Of a DNA stretch of 24,103 nt, positions 22,605 to 24,103 are shown in pieces. Numbering within the stretch: position 1 is the stretch's first letter; every line of letters starts with the position of its first letter. The position numbers and the translations under genes are program-made. The stretch comes from a virus: the IMG/VR virus record IMGVR_UViG_3300001796_000006, positions 1-24,103 of that record; one strand, written 5' to 3'. The notes under the pieces were generated by a model that was given only the letters and a program-made list of their open reading frames with translations, had not been told where the DNA came from and searched no databases.

Positions 22605-22963
22605 TAGTTGTCCATAGAAACGCAGGCGTGAAGGTCGCTCACCAGGTCTCCGGTACAAGCATTACCTTTGCCGATGAGCTGACGCTAAACTTGGCTAGGT
22701 ACCAGAGGGACTGGCACGTCCGCATCGACATATGCAGCAACAAGGACAACATGCTGGTAGTGGGCGCCGCGGCAGGATTGCGCTATGTCGCTCAGCTGGA
22801 GATACCCGCCACAGCGTACGTCGCGTCGGCAGAAAGCCCCCCCGTGGCCGTCGCAGAAGGACAGGGCCCTGTGCCGCATGCCGCGCCGGAGCCTCTGCCC
22901 CTCGACATGGGGGCAGTAACGCTGGCACTTTGGAGTCTAGAAGGAGGACAACCGCATGAGTAA
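22601..22963 (+). CDS. Small protein preceding the DGR-type target gene
   Basis: 120-residue protein of unknown family: beta-rich first 75 residues (VVHRNAGVKVAHQVSGTSIT, WHVRIDICSNKDNMLVVGAA), then a Pro/Ala/Val/Glu-rich low-complexity tail (ESPPVAVAEGQGPVPHAAPE). ATG 22601 has AAAGGAGG ten bases upstream; it overlaps the preceding gene by four bases and the target gene by eight. Tight coupling suggests it folds with, chaperones or mounts the diversified protein. Function not assigned. Confidence 0.7.
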   Translation: MIVVHRNAGVKVAHQVSGTSITFADELTLNLARYQRDWHVRIDICSNKDNMLVVGAAAGLRYVAQLEIPATAYVASAESPPVAVAEGQGPVPHAAPEPLPLDMGAVTLALWSLEGGQPHE

Positions 22964-24059
22964 TTTTGATCTAGTGAATTTGGCGTTAAAGGCTACGTGC
23001 CCTGGAAACGAGATCATTCTGGACAACGCTGGCTTGCCTAGTGTCATGGTTCGTATCCCTCGGTTTAGGATTTCCGACGTGATCACTGGAGGCAGTAGCG
23101 GCACCCATCCGGCATTTATCGTGAATGGCGCAGAAGTGCCTGAAATATTCATCTCGAAATTTCAGAACGTCACAGGCCCTAATGGGCGGGCATACAGCCT
23201 GCCGGGCGAAGACCCACGCACCTTCTTAAGCTTTGACGCCGCCAGAACCGCCTGCGAGCTAAAAGGCGCCGGGTGGCATCTAATGACTAACGCAGAGTGG
23301 GCTGCCCTTGCGCTATGGTGCCGCAGAAACAACCTTATGCCAAGAGGCAACAACCTAAACGGCAGAGACCACGGCGAGGCTACCGTAGTGGCCATACCTA
23401 CATCGGACTCAGCAGGGGACACTTTTCAGGCAGGCGAGACTATAGGCAGGGTCGCCACGGGCACGGGGCCCGTGCAATGGTCTCATAACGGAGAAGTAAC
23501 TGGGGTGTTCGATTTAAACGGCAACGTGTGGGAGTGGGTAGGAGGGTACAGAACCGTCGAAGGCGAATTGCAGGTTCTGCCTAACAACAATGCGGCGTCC
23601 ATACTAAGTAGCCAAGCGGTCGGCAGCACGGCATGGAGGGCTATACTGCAGGACGGCTCTCTAGTTACCCCCGGCACAGCGGGCAGCTTGAAGTGGGACT
23701 ACTCGGCGGCCGTACCTCCTGGAGGCACAGGAGGGTACGCATTCAGGCTCAACACAGTCATAGCTAACCCTGCAGATAACGACACAGCTCACGGTACTAA
23801 CGCATTCGCAACTCTTGCGGCAGCAGGTGGGGTGTCCGTACCGGAAATCCTGCGCGCACTGGCACTGATGCCTGCAGATGCGGGAGACCACGCAAGCGAT
23901 AACATGTGGATGCGAAACCGCGGAGAGCGCTTCGCGTGTCGCGGCGGTGATTGGTTCGGCGGTTCCTCTGCTGGCGTGTTCGCCTGTCACTGCAGCGACG
24001 CCCGCTCCGGCGTCGGCGCGGTCATCGGCTTCCGCTCCGCTTTCATTCCGGGTATCTGA
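22956..24059 (+). CDS. FGE-sulfatase/C-type-lectin-fold receptor-binding protein, candidate DGR target
   Basis: 367-residue tail protein. The middle shows the formylglycine-generating-enzyme-like (C-type-lectin-related) fold: GWHLMTNAEWAALALWCRRN (about 106-125, cf. the RLPTEAEWE motif) and FDLNGNVWEWVGG (about 185-197, cf. GNVWEW). The C-terminus, CRGGDWFGGSSAGVFACHCS followed by DARSGVGAVIGFRSAF (about 328-363), is the conserved scaffold RGGxWxxGxxAGVF...RS...GFRxA of DGR variable domains. Residues 1-60 lack this fold and may attach it to the baseplate. AAGGAGG at 22941-22947 sets ATG 22956. As last tail gene it probably binds the host receptor. No retroelement enzyme is visible inside the window; the target status is inferred from the domain and position. 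Catalytic FGE cysteines are not apparent, so enzyme activity is not expected. Confidence 0.9.
   Translation: MSNFDLVNLALKATCPGNEIILDNAGLPSVMVRIPRFRISDVITGGSSGTHPAFIVNGAEVPEIFISKFQNVTGPNGRAYSLPGEDPRTFLSFDAARTACELKGAGWHLMTNAEWAALALWCRRNNLMPRGNNLNGRDHGEATVVAIPTSDSAGDTFQAGETIGRVATGTGPVQWSHNGEVTGVFDLNGNVWEWVGGYRTVEGELQVLPNNNAASILSSQAVGSTAWRAILQDGSLVTPGTAGSLKWDYSAAVPPGGTGGYAFRLNTVIANPADNDTAHGTNAFATLAAAGGVSVPEILRALALMPADAGDHASDNMWMRNRGERFACRGGDWFGGSSAGVFACHCSDARSGVGAVIGFRSAFIPGI
23928..24047 (+). other. Putative DGR variable region (VR) of the target gene
   Basis: Codons about 325-364. A is nearly absent: only six or so A bases occur between 23930 and 24049, much fewer than in the rest of the gene, as expected when template adenines are replaced. 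Many codons at the exposed positions end in C or T and are of the NNY type (GAT, TTC, GGC, TCT, CAC, AGC, GAC, GGC, GTC), which fits mutagenesis of template AAY codons. The 3' GC-rich segment GGCTTCCGCTCCGCT resembles the constant initiation-of-homing end. The template is not in the window, so exact limits are estimates. Confidence 0.75.
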
Positions 24060-24071
24060 TATCTGGATATC
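24058..24071 (+). other. Short hairpin at the target-gene stop codon
   Basis: GATAT CTGG ATATC forms a five-pair AT-rich stem with a tetraloop; it overlaps the TGA stop (24057-24059). TATCTG is repeated around it (24052, 24060, 24068). Weak; it may be chance. Confidence 0.3.
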
Positions 24072-24091
24072 TGAGAATCTGGCGAGAAGGG

Positions 24092-24103
24092 GGCCGGGAG
24101 GCC
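24092..24103 (+). other. GRNA-loop hairpin cut by the window end
   Basis: GGCC (24092-24095) and GGCC (24100-24103) flank the loop GGGA, which fits the GRNA loop pattern of hairpins placed after DGR variable regions. The left arm continues as GAAGGG, so the full stem probably extends past the window. It could instead be the stem of a terminator. Confidence 0.5.

Overview
This window is a continuous stretch of a contractile-tailed (myovirus-like) bacteriophage or prophage. Every supported gene lies on the + strand. The morphogenesis genes follow the order of the Bacillus PBSX/skin elements (terS, terL, portal, MuF-type head protein, scaffold, capsid, connectors, XkdK sheath, XkdM tube, XkdN chaperone, tape measure, XkdP to XkdU). 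That order, the strong AGGAGG ribosome-binding sites and the RinA/ArpU-like late regulator point to a Firmicutes host. The high GC content and frequent GTG/TTG starts fit a GC-rich clostridial or negativicute lineage, but the species cannot be read from the sequence. No integrase, repressor, attachment site, lysis gene, tRNA or rRNA is visible, so temperate versus lytic cannot be decided here.

Layout. Positions 1-4335 are the end of the replication module: a 5'-truncated VirE-type primase/helicase, a 400-base AT-rich gap with about 13 copies of GTTACATT (a candidate iteron or origin), a VRR-NUC nuclease, an SNF2-type helicase interrupted inside its Walker A motif, and a 48-residue zinc-ribbon protein. 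Positions 4351-4917 are the late switch: a RinA/ArpU-like regulator, two phased TGCAAAAA repeats, a near-consensus promoter and a leader hairpin. Positions 4917-12719 are packaging, head and connector genes. Positions 12919-21749 are the contractile tail and baseplate, including a tail-assembly chaperone with a textbook -1 frameshift signal (A_AAA_AAC plus a two-tier stem-loop). Positions 21766-24059 are tail-tip and receptor-binding genes.

The last gene is the most interesting. It is a 367-residue formylglycine-generating-enzyme-like (C-type lectin fold) protein whose adenine-poor C-terminus matches the variable region of diversity-generating retroelement (DGR) target proteins. It is followed by small hairpins. 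The last of these, GGCC-GGGA-GGCC, is cut by the window edge and resembles the GRNA-loop hairpin placed after DGR variable regions. The template repeat, accessory protein and reverse transcriptase would be expected downstream, outside the window.

How it fits together: the early genes replicate the genome. The regulator would switch on the late promoter at about 4813-4840, giving a long, translationally coupled transcript with overlapping stop/start codons throughout. Hairpins after the MuF gene, after the capsid gene and before the tape measure gene probably tune the relative amounts of structural proteins. The baseplate genes end in a receptor-binding protein that the DGR would diversify, changing host range.
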